NCBI GenBank assembly: GCA_024516155.1
Contig: JAJJXM010000031.1
Span: forward strand, 1 to 64,000
Direction of reading: 5' to 3'
Source: Pyronema omphalodes
Lineage: Eukaryota > Ascomycota > Pezizomycetes > Pezizales > Pyronemataceae
DNA length: 64,000 nt
The translations under genes and the position numbers were made by a program. Shown here piece by piece: positions 45,215 to 53,861 of the stretch. A model generated the notes under the pieces. That model saw only the letters and a program-made list of their open reading frames with translations. It did no database searches and was not told the origin of the DNA. Position 1 is the stretch's first letter; each line of letters opens with the position of its first letter.

Positions 45215-45691
45215 TAATTTAGCACAAAATACTAATGATTTTCCTTCCCCGTGGTTTCCCGAATATTGATGTTTTTATTTTCTTTTAATTTGCAACTCCT
45301 AAGACGAGTGACATAGAATGAGTAAGACCACCTAGCTTCACATTACAATTCTTATATTGACTTACGGGGACCACAATCAAATTCACTTTAATCCAAGCTT
45401 AGATTTAATTATAGAACAATAAATTGATATTTACTCCGTTCAGACTGATGAAATCCTATATGTATCGCCTTTCAGTGGCGTTTATGCATAACCTACCCGT
45501 GGCTTGCTTGATCCATCAACTGCAAGGTACAACTTACTAGCCTTTCCACATAACAGCATTTAGCATTCAGATTATCAGAACTTTTCCAGCTAAAGTGCTA
45601 GGTAACCGCCTTTGACATGTTGCGCAGAATACATATGGCTGATGACTGTATCTCTTCTAGCCGCCTTTGATGCAGGTGGCAGGAAAAAAGA

Positions 45692-45700
45692 CTTATATAT
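45692..45700 (+). promoter_or_regulatory. TATA-like box of the secreted cysteine protein gene
   Basis: CTTATATAT lies about 230 nt before the ATG, in front of a pyrimidine-rich leader (45780-45920) typical of fungal promoters. Confidence 0.4.
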
Positions 45701-45922
45701 GGCTATTGCACTTAGAAACTGGTAGATAAATATTTTCCAGCCCACTCCTCAAACTCATACATAGCAGAGTCTTTTTGTACTAAACTCCTTTCATTTTTCT
45801 TTTCCCTCCCGTTCATCTGTTCAATATCACTCGTAATTCTTTACATTTTACATTTCCGTTTTAATCTTCCCACCCAATTCATTTTCCACACCTACTAATT
45901 TCCAACCCCCACTAATTCCACC

Positions 45923-46761
45923 ATGCACACTCCCACCCTCCTCTTCTCCCTCCTTTCCATCCTTCCCCTCGTTCTCTCCGCTGCCCCATCAGGTCCCGAC
46001 GGCCGTCAATGCCATTGGTTCACCACCACCCCATCCGGCAAACAAAAGCAAATTCCCGGCTACCTATCCTGCTGCGCACCCGCAGGTGAGCCACTCAACA
46101 AAACCTTCCCCACCGCAGAACAAATCGCCAACAGAACACAAACTATCGAATCACTACCGGGGAAGGTTCCTGATAACCTCGTTAATGCCGGGAGAAGAAA
46201 TCGGCTGAGAAAACATGGGGATAGGAGGGGGGGAAGGAAACATCTGGTGAGGGGGATTGTGGATGGTGTGAAAAGAGGAGGTAATTCGGGCTTGAGGAAA
46301 CGGGAAGAAAAGCCGCTGGGGAGCATGAAACCGATTTTGAATGGCACACAGCCTACACAACCAACACAGCTGCAGAAGCATCAACAAAATGATTCAACTA
46401 CACAAGAAGTAGCACCGCATATGAAGTCTGAGGAGGTTAAGCAACCATTCCGAAAATCCAATTTCAAACCATGGTGGGGACCTGAGGAGGAGGAGAATCG
46501 TGATAGAAAGGCGCCGGTTATAGAGAAGCAACCTGAGATTGATGGTGAGAAGGTTGTGTGTATTGGTTCCCGGGGAGGTTGTGAGTATAAAAATTCCTTT
46601 ATTTTAATGCGGGGTTGGGTATAGAGGTTTATGAGGCTAATGGGTTGTTCGTCGTGTTAGTGTGTCCTGGTGGTTGGAAGCAGACTTGGTGTTGTGAGGA
46701 GAACAAGGGGGAAAAAGAGGGTAATGGAGTGGGGTGTGTGGATTCTTGGATGCCGAAATAA
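45923..46761 (+). CDS. Secreted hydrophilic protein with eight cysteines in hydrophobin order
   Basis: Two exons, 45923-46580 and 46661-46761, give 252 aa. The 80-nt intron has donor GTGAGT, branch GCTAAT and acceptor GTTAG, and only this splice keeps the Cys/Trp-rich tail in frame. A signal peptide (MHTPTLLFSLLSILPLVLS) is followed by QCHWF, LSCCAP, a long basic and Gln/Glu-rich middle of about 165 residues with KR/RKRE-type basic sites, then VVCIG, LCPGGW, TWCCEE and GCVDSW. The order is C-CC-C-C-CC-C. Hydrophobins share this order but are small and hydrophobic, with a far shorter CC-C spacing. This is probably a different disulfide protein or a processed precursor. Confidence 0.8.
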
Positions 46762-47590
46762 ACGGGATAGCCGGGGTGGTTGTATAAAAACCTTACATTG
46801 AATTTTGAGAAATAAACTTCGGACGAGTGATAAATTCTGGCATGGGCATTGAGACGGGTTGGAACTAGAGTACGGTTTATTTATTTATTTGATTATTGAT
46901 CATACTCCGACCGAAGTTTAAAAGGAAACCCCAAGTCCTGTCCTTGTGGCTGAAACTACCTAATGAGCCCCCCCCCCCCCCCCCCAACCAGATCACGGCG
47001 GTGTCTGTGTCATGTATTGTCACTGGCCATTTTAAACTGAAATACATAAAGCATATCTGTTGATAATTGGCACCCGGGAGATCTCTTCGGATTGTATTCA
47101 AACGTACACATTTCACGAAAACCTTCTCTGAATCAATCCGACGTATTATGAAAATCTGACTGTTCACCGCTTCAGCAACAGGACCGCCAGTGGAGCTCTT
47201 GAAATTTATGGACCCAAAGCTGACTGACTCATCAAATTGGCTTCTCCTTTTTATCATGTTCATTATGCGACTCATACCCGAATCAAACAGCCAACCTATC
47301 CCCGGATGCTAGGTCCCCTTCATTGTCCTACTGAGAGGAGCCGTGACTCCTTCGGCACGGCCTTACAAAGGACAAAAAAAAACAAGACATTTTGTACTTA
47401 GTTGTATCCCGCCTCACATTTTAGCCAGCCCCACCCCATCAAAAAATTCCAAGATAGCTTCCGATGCTGTTTTTTGTTAAAGTAATTTGATATCGGCTTT
47501 CAACGACGCCCCCTCCATTCCATGTCCTTGTTAACCCATGGCCATCCTTTCAATGACTGCGTTTCTCGCCGTCTCTGTCGAATGCCCATA
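46762..47590. other. Intergenic, with tail motif copy 3 and a C18 run
   Basis: Tail-motif copy at 46876-46925; C18 homopolymer at 46968-46985. An open frame (46877-47275, minus) crosses both and is not supported. Confidence 0.5.
46968..46985 (+). repeat. C18 homopolymer
   Basis: Eighteen consecutive C residues. Confidence 0.9.
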
Positions 47591-49168
47591 TCATGCCACT
47601 AGATGGCGTCCGAGTTTCTTTTCTTCCTCTTGTATATCGCAAGGTCGTATAATGCGTCGCAACATGTGCTTCAAAGCCCCTTCATCCTTTGCCAAAGCTT
47701 TCGGATAGATGAGGTCATGTTTGATCGAATAGTCCCCCAGGTCCCGAACTGTCCTGAATCTCAACATAGTTCCATCTTTTGAAAAATTGCCTGCCTTTGC
47801 TAATGCTTTTTCCAATATTTCAGGAGTCACGTCCATAATCTTTGCCGACCTCCCGTTTCTAAGCGCTTGCTCGTAATGATGCAGTTCGTAGATATTGACA
47901 TTAACATTTTCGAGCTTTTTGTTCAGTCAGAATAAAAAGCATCTGCTAGACAAGGAAACATACCATCTTTCTGAGCCCACTTTCGGGAATTTCTAGTTCA
48001 AGTAGTTCGCATAGGTATTCTTTATCAAATATCGCATTGAACTCCTTCTGAAACGCCTGATAAAACCCTGTCTTTGCGCTCCTGTAGTCACTTGCCAGTC
48101 TCTCGAGTCTGTGTTTTTCCTCGGGGGATATTTTCTTCTTCGGTTGGTTATCCTTTTCCTTTCCCGAATTCTTCAACTTCTCCTCCGACTTCTTCAACTC
48201 CTTCAACTTCTTATCTGCCTGGATCCATCCCTTATCACTTGCCAGCCTCTGAAACTCCCTCGCCGCGTTTCTCTCCCGCTTATAATCAAACTCCGGATAC
48301 CTCCCAAAAAATCTATCAAGATCCGACTGACTTGCCTTCGACGACGCATAATGCTTAGAATCTTCTATCCGAGTGTGTTTCTGTGTGGAATTTTGAGGTT
48401 CATGATCGGCGGCAGCATCGTTTACGGGCTGCTTATCACCCTGGCAAAAATCCGAATTCTCTTTGTGGGAGCTCGTGGAGTCTTGGAGGGGGTGGTTATG
48501 TCCGATTAACCTCATTTGTAAGGTCCAGGTAGAACCAAGCCCGTCTTTTAGTGGTCCGGAATGGTAGAATTTGGCTTGCTGGGATACCGCGATTTGAAAC
48601 GGACATCCTAAATTCATTGACTATAATATGGGAATTGTATTAGCTGCTGTATTCATTTATAAAATCCATAATGAGTGTATCAAAGAAATGAGATGGTAGC
48701 TTGGAAATGGATAATTGTTGCTCATGAGGTATGACTGACCTGTCCTGAGCGAAGCCGAGGCTTCTTACCATCAATATTCAGTCCTCCCAATCCCTCAATG
48801 ATCTCCTTCGAAACCATACCAGTGCTATCCAGAAACTTGTGGGTGTTCTTCGACTTCCCGGAATAAACACAACTGAATAAATATCCCCCATTCCTCCGAT
48901 CAACCTCTTTCTGTACCACTGCAAACCCGGATGCAATTGCATACTGTTGCACACGGTTGAAAGCATCCTCGCTGGTATCAAACTGCTCACCATCTTTTGG
49001 TACGTCTACCTGACCATTAGATGTAGACTGAATATTGGAGCGGGGGATTTCTGTCTCGGTAAGACGGTTTGTCTGGCTCGAGCCCGCATCGCGAAGTTGA
49101 TTGGGAACGGTATGGGCCCGCCGCATGGTGGAAATAATGTGGCTAGGTATTTTGAAAGATGTGATCAT
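47591..49168 (-). CDS. FAR1-type DNA-binding domain protein
   Basis: Three exons in phase 0: 49168-48740, 48620-47964 and 47914-47591, giving 469 aa (455 from the second ATG at 49126, which has better ACC context). Introns are 119 nt (GTCAGT...TATAG) and 49 nt (GTATGT...CTGAC...AAAAAG). Residues about 60-185 match the FAR1 (WRKY-GCM1-like) zinc domain: FDTSEDAFNRVQQYAIASGF, then FSCVYSG, GCPFQIAV after the first intron, W near TWTLQM, and HNHP. C, C, H and H are the metal ligands. The remainder is charged and helical, with no MULE transposase catalytic core. It is likely a nuclear DNA-binding protein derived from a Mutator-like element, or a shortened transposon relic that kept its splicing. 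Confidence 0.8.
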
Positions 49169-49889
49169 GGAAGCAATGACAAGATGATGAAAGTGATAGA
49201 ACTGGGTTGGAAAACTTCGGATGTTTTAAGGGGAATTGGAGCTGGTTGGGACCATACAACGGGTGCAACATCATATAACTACGGGTGTGGGGAATGTAAC
49301 GTTGGACGGACTAGACAGGCAATAATGACACAGACCGGAGGGTGCTTTGAGAGCGGGGTAGACGCATACGGCGTTATGTTATGGGGATTGCAGGTTTCAG
49401 GTTGAGGAATGTTATGCAGAGTGATGGCTTGTATTCAGCTGCGCCTTGGGCGGCAGATCTGCGGCGGAAGCACAGCCATATGTATATCTGTACTCGTATC
49501 GGGATCTTCTTTCGAGTCAGTTATGCACGCGCTGAATTACACCAAAGCACTTATAACCGCCGAAGAGCCTGGATCAGCCATCCGGACGGGCAACGTTTGT
49601 GCTCTACCTTTACTCCATATCTCCAGACACTGTATAGCATTAAGTGATATTTAAGAATAATGCTTCTGAATTGTTCCTACACAGGGCAAAGAAATAAATT
49701 AAACTGCATGTCTTCTGAAAAGAAAACTCCATTTTTCGCGGACTAAGCAGCATGGGAATATTATACAAATCATCGAATGATACTTATTAGTAATCAATAA
49801 TTAAACCAAACCCTTGAGTATCCTCATAAATAGCAACCGTAACGCCTGTACCCACTCCCAGGGGTAAATTATGTCCATAACCATTATTC
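49169..49889. other. Intergenic
   Basis: No supported gene; promoter side of the FAR1-type gene and 3' side of the DUF2458-like gene. Overlapping short frames around 48947-49654 have no domain. Confidence 0.5.
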
Positions 49890-50561
49890 TTAAGCAACCT
49901 CATCGTCGCATAAATCCTCCAATAAATCCATCAGCCGTCTTCTCCATATATTCAAAGTGGTTTCGTCAACTCCATAATTAATAGTCTGGTAAAATAATGG
50001 AATTTGAAGTCTGTTCATCTCGGAAAAGATTTCTTTCTGCATCAAACGCTGTTTCTCGTAGACGGACCTGTCGTAGTCACGGAGTTCCTTCTCGCTATCG
50101 GGCGGCTTCACTATCGGAGCCTGAGTAAGGCTTTGTAGTAAGGAAGCGAGCTTTGCATCGCTCTCTGGTCGCTCCTTATGTCGCTTTATCAACGCTTGTC
50201 TACCGGCATACCAGCTGCTCTCCTTAGCGTGCTGCCATCGTTTCAACGCGCGCAGAGCCGTGAGTGTTTCTGCAGAACTTGCAATGTATCGACTGACATA
50301 GCGGTTCGCGGCAGGAAGCGTAACAATAGTTCGTGGATCGGGACGGGCAGGAGGTGTAGGCTTTGCTGTGAGTCGGGGGTCTGATGGCTGCTGCTGCGGC
50401 GGCGGTTGCGACGGTTGCGGTGGAAACTGTGTCGACTGCGGCGGCGGAGCGTTTTGAGGATTAACCTGCGTCTGAGGCGGTTGTAATTGTTGTAGCTGCT
50501 GCGTGATAGCAGGATTTAGCTGAGAAAGAACTCTAAATAGGTCCGCCTGGGGATCTGACAT
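49890..50561 (-). CDS. DUF2458-like protein
   Basis: An intronless frame of 223 aa. The N-terminal third is Gln/Pro-rich (QQLQQLQPPQTQ). Then comes DPRTIVTLPAANRYVSRYIA, a WQHAKESSWYAGRQALI helix and a C-terminal helical part ending IWRRRLMDLLEDLCDDE. The Pro/Gln leader, a conserved DPRTI motif and a W-H...W..GR..L helix fit the fungal DUF2458 family, whose function is unknown to me. It is divergent from the mL50-like gene, with 169 nt between the two ATGs. Confidence 0.78.
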   Translation of the reverse strand: MSDPQADLFRVLSQLNPAITQQLQQLQPPQTQVNPQNAPPPQSTQFPPQPSQPPPQQQPSDPRLTAKPTPPARPDPRTIVTLPAANRYVSRYIASSAETLTALRALKRWQHAKESSWYAGRQALIKRHKERPESDAKLASLLQSLTQAPIVKPPDSEKELRDYDRSVYEKQRLMQKEIFSEMNRLQIPLFYQTINYGVDETTLNIWRRRLMDLLEDLCDDEVA

Positions 50562-50730
50562 ATTCTCTGGCAGGCTGGTCGCGTCGTGGGTTGACCAGAG
50601 CTAAAGGGTGTCATGAATAGCGCCAAAGCTACCTGTGAAGCTCGTGCCTCAGCTCCGGGTAACCCCCTCCCCACCAAAGAGCCTCACCTAATTTTCTTCC
50701 CCAGAGCCGACCTGAACACCCACATCCAAA
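50562..50730. promoter_or_regulatory. Shared divergent promoter, 169 nt
   Basis: This is the only space between the start codons of the DUF2458-like gene (minus) and the mL50-like gene (plus). Both cores of transcription initiation must lie here or within the genes. No clear TATA box. Confidence 0.55.
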
Positions 50731-51664
50731 ATGCGCCGCGCTGTCCCACACCTTAGGAGCTTGCGCTCCACGTCTGTCCCCTCGATAAACACCACTGCAC
50801 GCGTTCAGTCCGTCTTTGTTCGCAGCTATGCCACCGAGAAACTCACAATGGCCCAGCGCCTTCACAAGAAGTTGTGGGGAAACGAAGTTCCTACCCCAGC
50901 AGACCCCTACACGCGACGCACTGAGCAGCCCGTGATTCCCGAGGAGGAAATTAACCGGGAAAACTATATTGAGGCGTTGGATGCGCGTGAATTGCCTATT
51001 TTGGGTCTCGATGTTCCTTTGGGAACCTGGGAGATGGACAGGTATATTTTGTGGTGTCATTACCGGAGACAGGATATGCTGACATGAACAGCTTTATTCC
51101 TGCCACTAGGTTAACGGAAACTGTCGCCATTCACCGTGCGGTTCACCAGGCGTTTGTCGAGGTTACGGAGGGTGTCGAGCCTGCCGAGCCCAATGCGGAG
51201 GCGGCGGAGGAGTCTCAGCCCCAGTGGCTTGAGGAAGGTTTGAAGCGAAAGGGCTGGGTTAAGACACCCATCGAGAACCTCGATGTCAAGTTTGCTGTTG
51301 GTTCTCCATTTTATCGAGTGATAGTCAATGACTGACAAATCTCCAGATTGTGAAGCGCATTCTTCAGCTCACCGGACAGAAGGTTCCCGATGCCACAACT
51401 AGCAGCGCCAAAACCATCGCCGATATCTTGGAGCCTTTGGTCACCCCTCCAAAGCCCAAGAAGCTTGCGGAGGAGCTTGCCACAGTCGACCAGTTGGTGG
51501 CACTACCCAACGTCAAGCTTCACCCTACCAAGGTCCGCCGTTCAGACAAAGAGCGTGTTATTGGACGTGCTCTTCCCCGTCATGAGGAGCATGACCACGT
51601 TTACGAGGGAATTGACGCCAGAGTGAAGCCCTTCAAGGGACATGTCACCTTCAAGCGCACGTAA
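50731..51664 (+). CDS. Mitochondrial large ribosomal subunit protein, mL50-like (yeast Mrpl13 type)
   Basis: Three exons (50731-51041, 51092-51296, 51347-51664) encode 277 aa. Both introns are 50 nt: GTATAT...GCTGAC...ACAG and GTTGGT...ACTGAC...CCAG. The N-terminus (MRRAVPHLRSLRS...FVRSYATEK) is Arg/Ser-rich without acid residues and looks like a mitochondrial presequence. It is followed by MAQRLHKKLWGNEVPTPADPY, a segment typical of fungal mL50 proteins, and later KFAIVKRILQLTGQKVPD. The C-terminus is basic (VRRSDKERVIGRALPRHEEH). The mL50 assignment rests on motif memory; another mitoribosomal protein is possible. Confidence 0.75.
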
Positions 51665-51860
51665 AAAGGCTCGGTGGTGACCGTGTAATATAAAAACTGT
51701 ATTCTAGATTATGGGGTTCTTGGGAAGAAAGGTTGCGAGGGTTTGATTTGCATGCGGCGTCATTTAAAAAGTCCATATCAATTGATCACGTTTGCTGATT
51801 TTTATGACAATTATTATCATTTATTCCAAGAAACCCTATGTAAAATTTTGAACGCCATTT

Positions 51861-53861
51861 TTAAACCCTATTAGCACCACTTGCACCCGGCCCATTCCTT
51901 GCCTCCCTCTTTCTCTTCGCCTTCATTCCCTCCCTTCTTCTCCGTTTCCATTCCCGGTTCCACTCTCCACGCTGCTCGTAAAACCGCTTCTTCCACAACT
52001 CGGCGGGATCCACAATATCCTCATCTTCCTTTGGCTGTAATGCCTTTGGCGTGGGCAACTGGTTCCACACACTCAATCCCTTCAAGAATCGGGAGTCTTC
52101 GTGCAAAAATAGTAGCGGAGCATCGGTACCAGGCGGGTGGGAGAAAGGAGCACGTGGGGTCGTGGCGGGCTCCTCATCTTCGGAGGATCCAGTAGAAACA
52201 GTTGGGCTAAAGAAACGCTTGTTGCCAGCTGCGGTGTCAGGAGTAGGTGCAGAAGAGCGGTACCTAGAGGGGTCCTTGTAAGGAGTTGAGGTGGTTGCTT
52301 CGTCATCATCATCGGAGTCATTTCCGCCACCGAAACCGAACTTGAAACCACCGGAGTTCGCAGAGGCCACGTCAGTGGAGATAGTGAGTGCTGTAGGTTT
52401 GTACAATGCCTCCAAGGGGTGGACCTCAACGGGGACTGCCACGGCAGGAGGTGAAGGAGCTTTGGTAATTGGTGATTTTTCGGTTTTTGGTGAGTCGGCG
52501 GTCTCTTCCTCATCATCGCTGGACTCGGATTCCGAGTCCGACGCCTCGCTTTCCGCCTCGCTCTCATCCTCGCTTGCTTCCTTGTCTTCTGCCGCTTCTT
52601 CCAGTTTGTCTACGTCCATAGCATCTTCAGCAGCCTCCTCTTCGTCCTTCTCCTCTTCGTCCTTCTCATCTTCGTCTCCCTCTTCTTCCGATTCGTCCTC
52701 TTCCTCCCTATCACTCACTGCTTCCTCTGCCTCCTCTGCCTCCTCTGCCTCCTCTACCCCATCCCTCTGACCTTCAGCTACCTTGTCCTTATCTTCTGTA
52801 TCGGCCTGCTCTTCAGCAACCGCATCGTCTTCTGACTCGGTGTCAGAATGGTAGACTTGCTTCGTCTTGGACGACTGTACAGCCCATCCTTTGTTCTCTG
52901 GGATATCGTTGAAATTTTCCTCTGCGTTGGTTTCCACCATCTCATCATCATCAAATACCACAACCGCTTCGCCCTTTTTAGTCTTCTTGATCTCCGGTAA
53001 ATTCACAGGCTGAAAAATAGTCTCTTTCACCTCGACCTTCGTCTCTTCTTTCTCTTTCTTTTCCTTTTTGCTCTTCTTTTTCACCGGCTCCTCAACCACT
53101 GTTCCTTTCCTGTCTGTCCACCCAACCTCCTCGTTATATTCCCCAACCAAATCCTCAGGACCCCTCGTGGGATCAAGCTGACTTGTCTTCAAAAAACTGG
53201 GGAACTTCTGCAAGTTTTCAAACTCCTTGACAATCATCTTCTTTTTATCCTTCTTCTGCTTTTTCGCCTCTTTCTTCTCCTTCTTCTCTTCCTTCTCCTT
53301 GGCCTTCTCTGCTGCCCGCTCTTCCTTGGTTTTCTCTTTTTTCGGCTTCTCTTTAATTAAATCTGTCTTATTCGACGGAATCGCCGCCTTGAAAAGACAC
53401 TCCCCACGTTTGTCCTTCTTAAGCTCCTTGTCGGTACCTTCCACCCATCCTCTGGCAACCCTTCTCTCATCCGGTAATTGCACACCTTCCAATAGTCCCT
53501 GCTTCTTTTTCTCCTTCTTCTCACGCTTTACCCGCTTCCTCTCCCTCCTCTCCTCGGGGGTCTCTCCCACGAGCTCCTTCCAAGTCTCTGGGCGCGCATC
53601 CTCCACACGAACCTTTACACCGCGGAACATCGCATTCTTCAGCTTCTTCTTTAGCTTGTCGGCAGCTTCGACGGGAAGGTTAACGAAGGCGAAAGGTGCA
53701 TCGGGAAACGTAGGTAGCGTATGATAGCTGATGCTGGAGAGATCAGTACCTGCGGGCAGAATGGAAGATGCGGTTTCGGCCGTCAGAGGAGTGATGTGAA
53801 GGCGAACATCGCCCGGCGTGCTCGGGGTGCCGTCGACGGTTGAGGTGCGCTTTTTTCCCAT
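51861..53861 (-). CDS. Nop8/NOL8-like nucleolar protein (ribosome biogenesis)
   Basis: An intronless frame of 666 aa. Residues about 16-90 look like an RRM fold (VRLHITPLT, APFAFVNLP, FRGVKVRVEDARPE). A Lys/Glu-rich coil follows at about 100-215, then the KFPSFLK and WTDRKGTVVEE segments, a very acidic Ser/Glu/Asp stretch at about 340-460, HPLEALYKP at about 481, FKFGFGG at about 505, and a C-terminal LFLHEDSRFL and FYEQRGEWNREWKRRRRE. The last elements are shared with fungal Nop8-type proteins, needed for 60S subunit assembly. Its tail faces the mL50-like gene 3' end, 196 nt away. Confidence 0.72.
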   Translation of the reverse strand: MGKKRTSTVDGTPSTPGDVRLHITPLTAETASSILPAGTDLSSISYHTLPTFPDAPFAFVNLPVEAADKLKKKLKNAMFRGVKVRVEDARPETWKELVGETPEERRERKRVKREKKEKKKQGLLEGVQLPDERRVARGWVEGTDKELKKDKRGECLFKAAIPSNKTDLIKEKPKKEKTKEERAAEKAKEKEEKKEKKEAKKQKKDKKKMIVKEFENLQKFPSFLKTSQLDPTRGPEDLVGEYNEEVGWTDRKGTVVEEPVKKKSKKEKKEKEETKVEVKETIFQPVNLPEIKKTKKGEAVVVFDDDEMVETNAEENFNDIPENKGWAVQSSKTKQVYHSDTESEDDAVAEEQADTEDKDKVAEGQRDGVEEAEEAEEAEEAVSDREEEDESEEEGDEDEKDEEEKDEEEAAEDAMDVDKLEEAAEDKEASEDESEAESEASDSESESSDDEEETADSPKTEKSPITKAPSPPAVAVPVEVHPLEALYKPTALTISTDVASANSGGFKFGFGGGNDSDDDDEATTSTPYKDPSRYRSSAPTPDTAAGNKRFFSPTVSTGSSEDEEPATTPRAPFSHPPGTDAPLLFLHEDSRFLKGLSVWNQLPTPKALQPKEDEDIVDPAELWKKRFYEQRGEWNREWKRRRREGMKAKRKREARNGPGASGANRV

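Larger units (their letters stand above)
44190..45690. other. Intergenic, no supported gene
   Basis: Contains a 16-bp perfect palindrome at 45144-45159 and an A-tail-like motif copy at 45169-45214. No gene is seen. Confidence 0.5.

Noticed and set aside
45923..46761. Calling the eight-cysteine secreted protein a hydrophobin
   Set aside because: The size, charge and the roughly 165-residue gap between the third and fourth cysteines do not fit either hydrophobin class.
52291..52770. Ser-rich plus-strand frame
   Set aside because: It is the complement of the acidic Glu/Asp/Ser stretch of the nucleolar protein.
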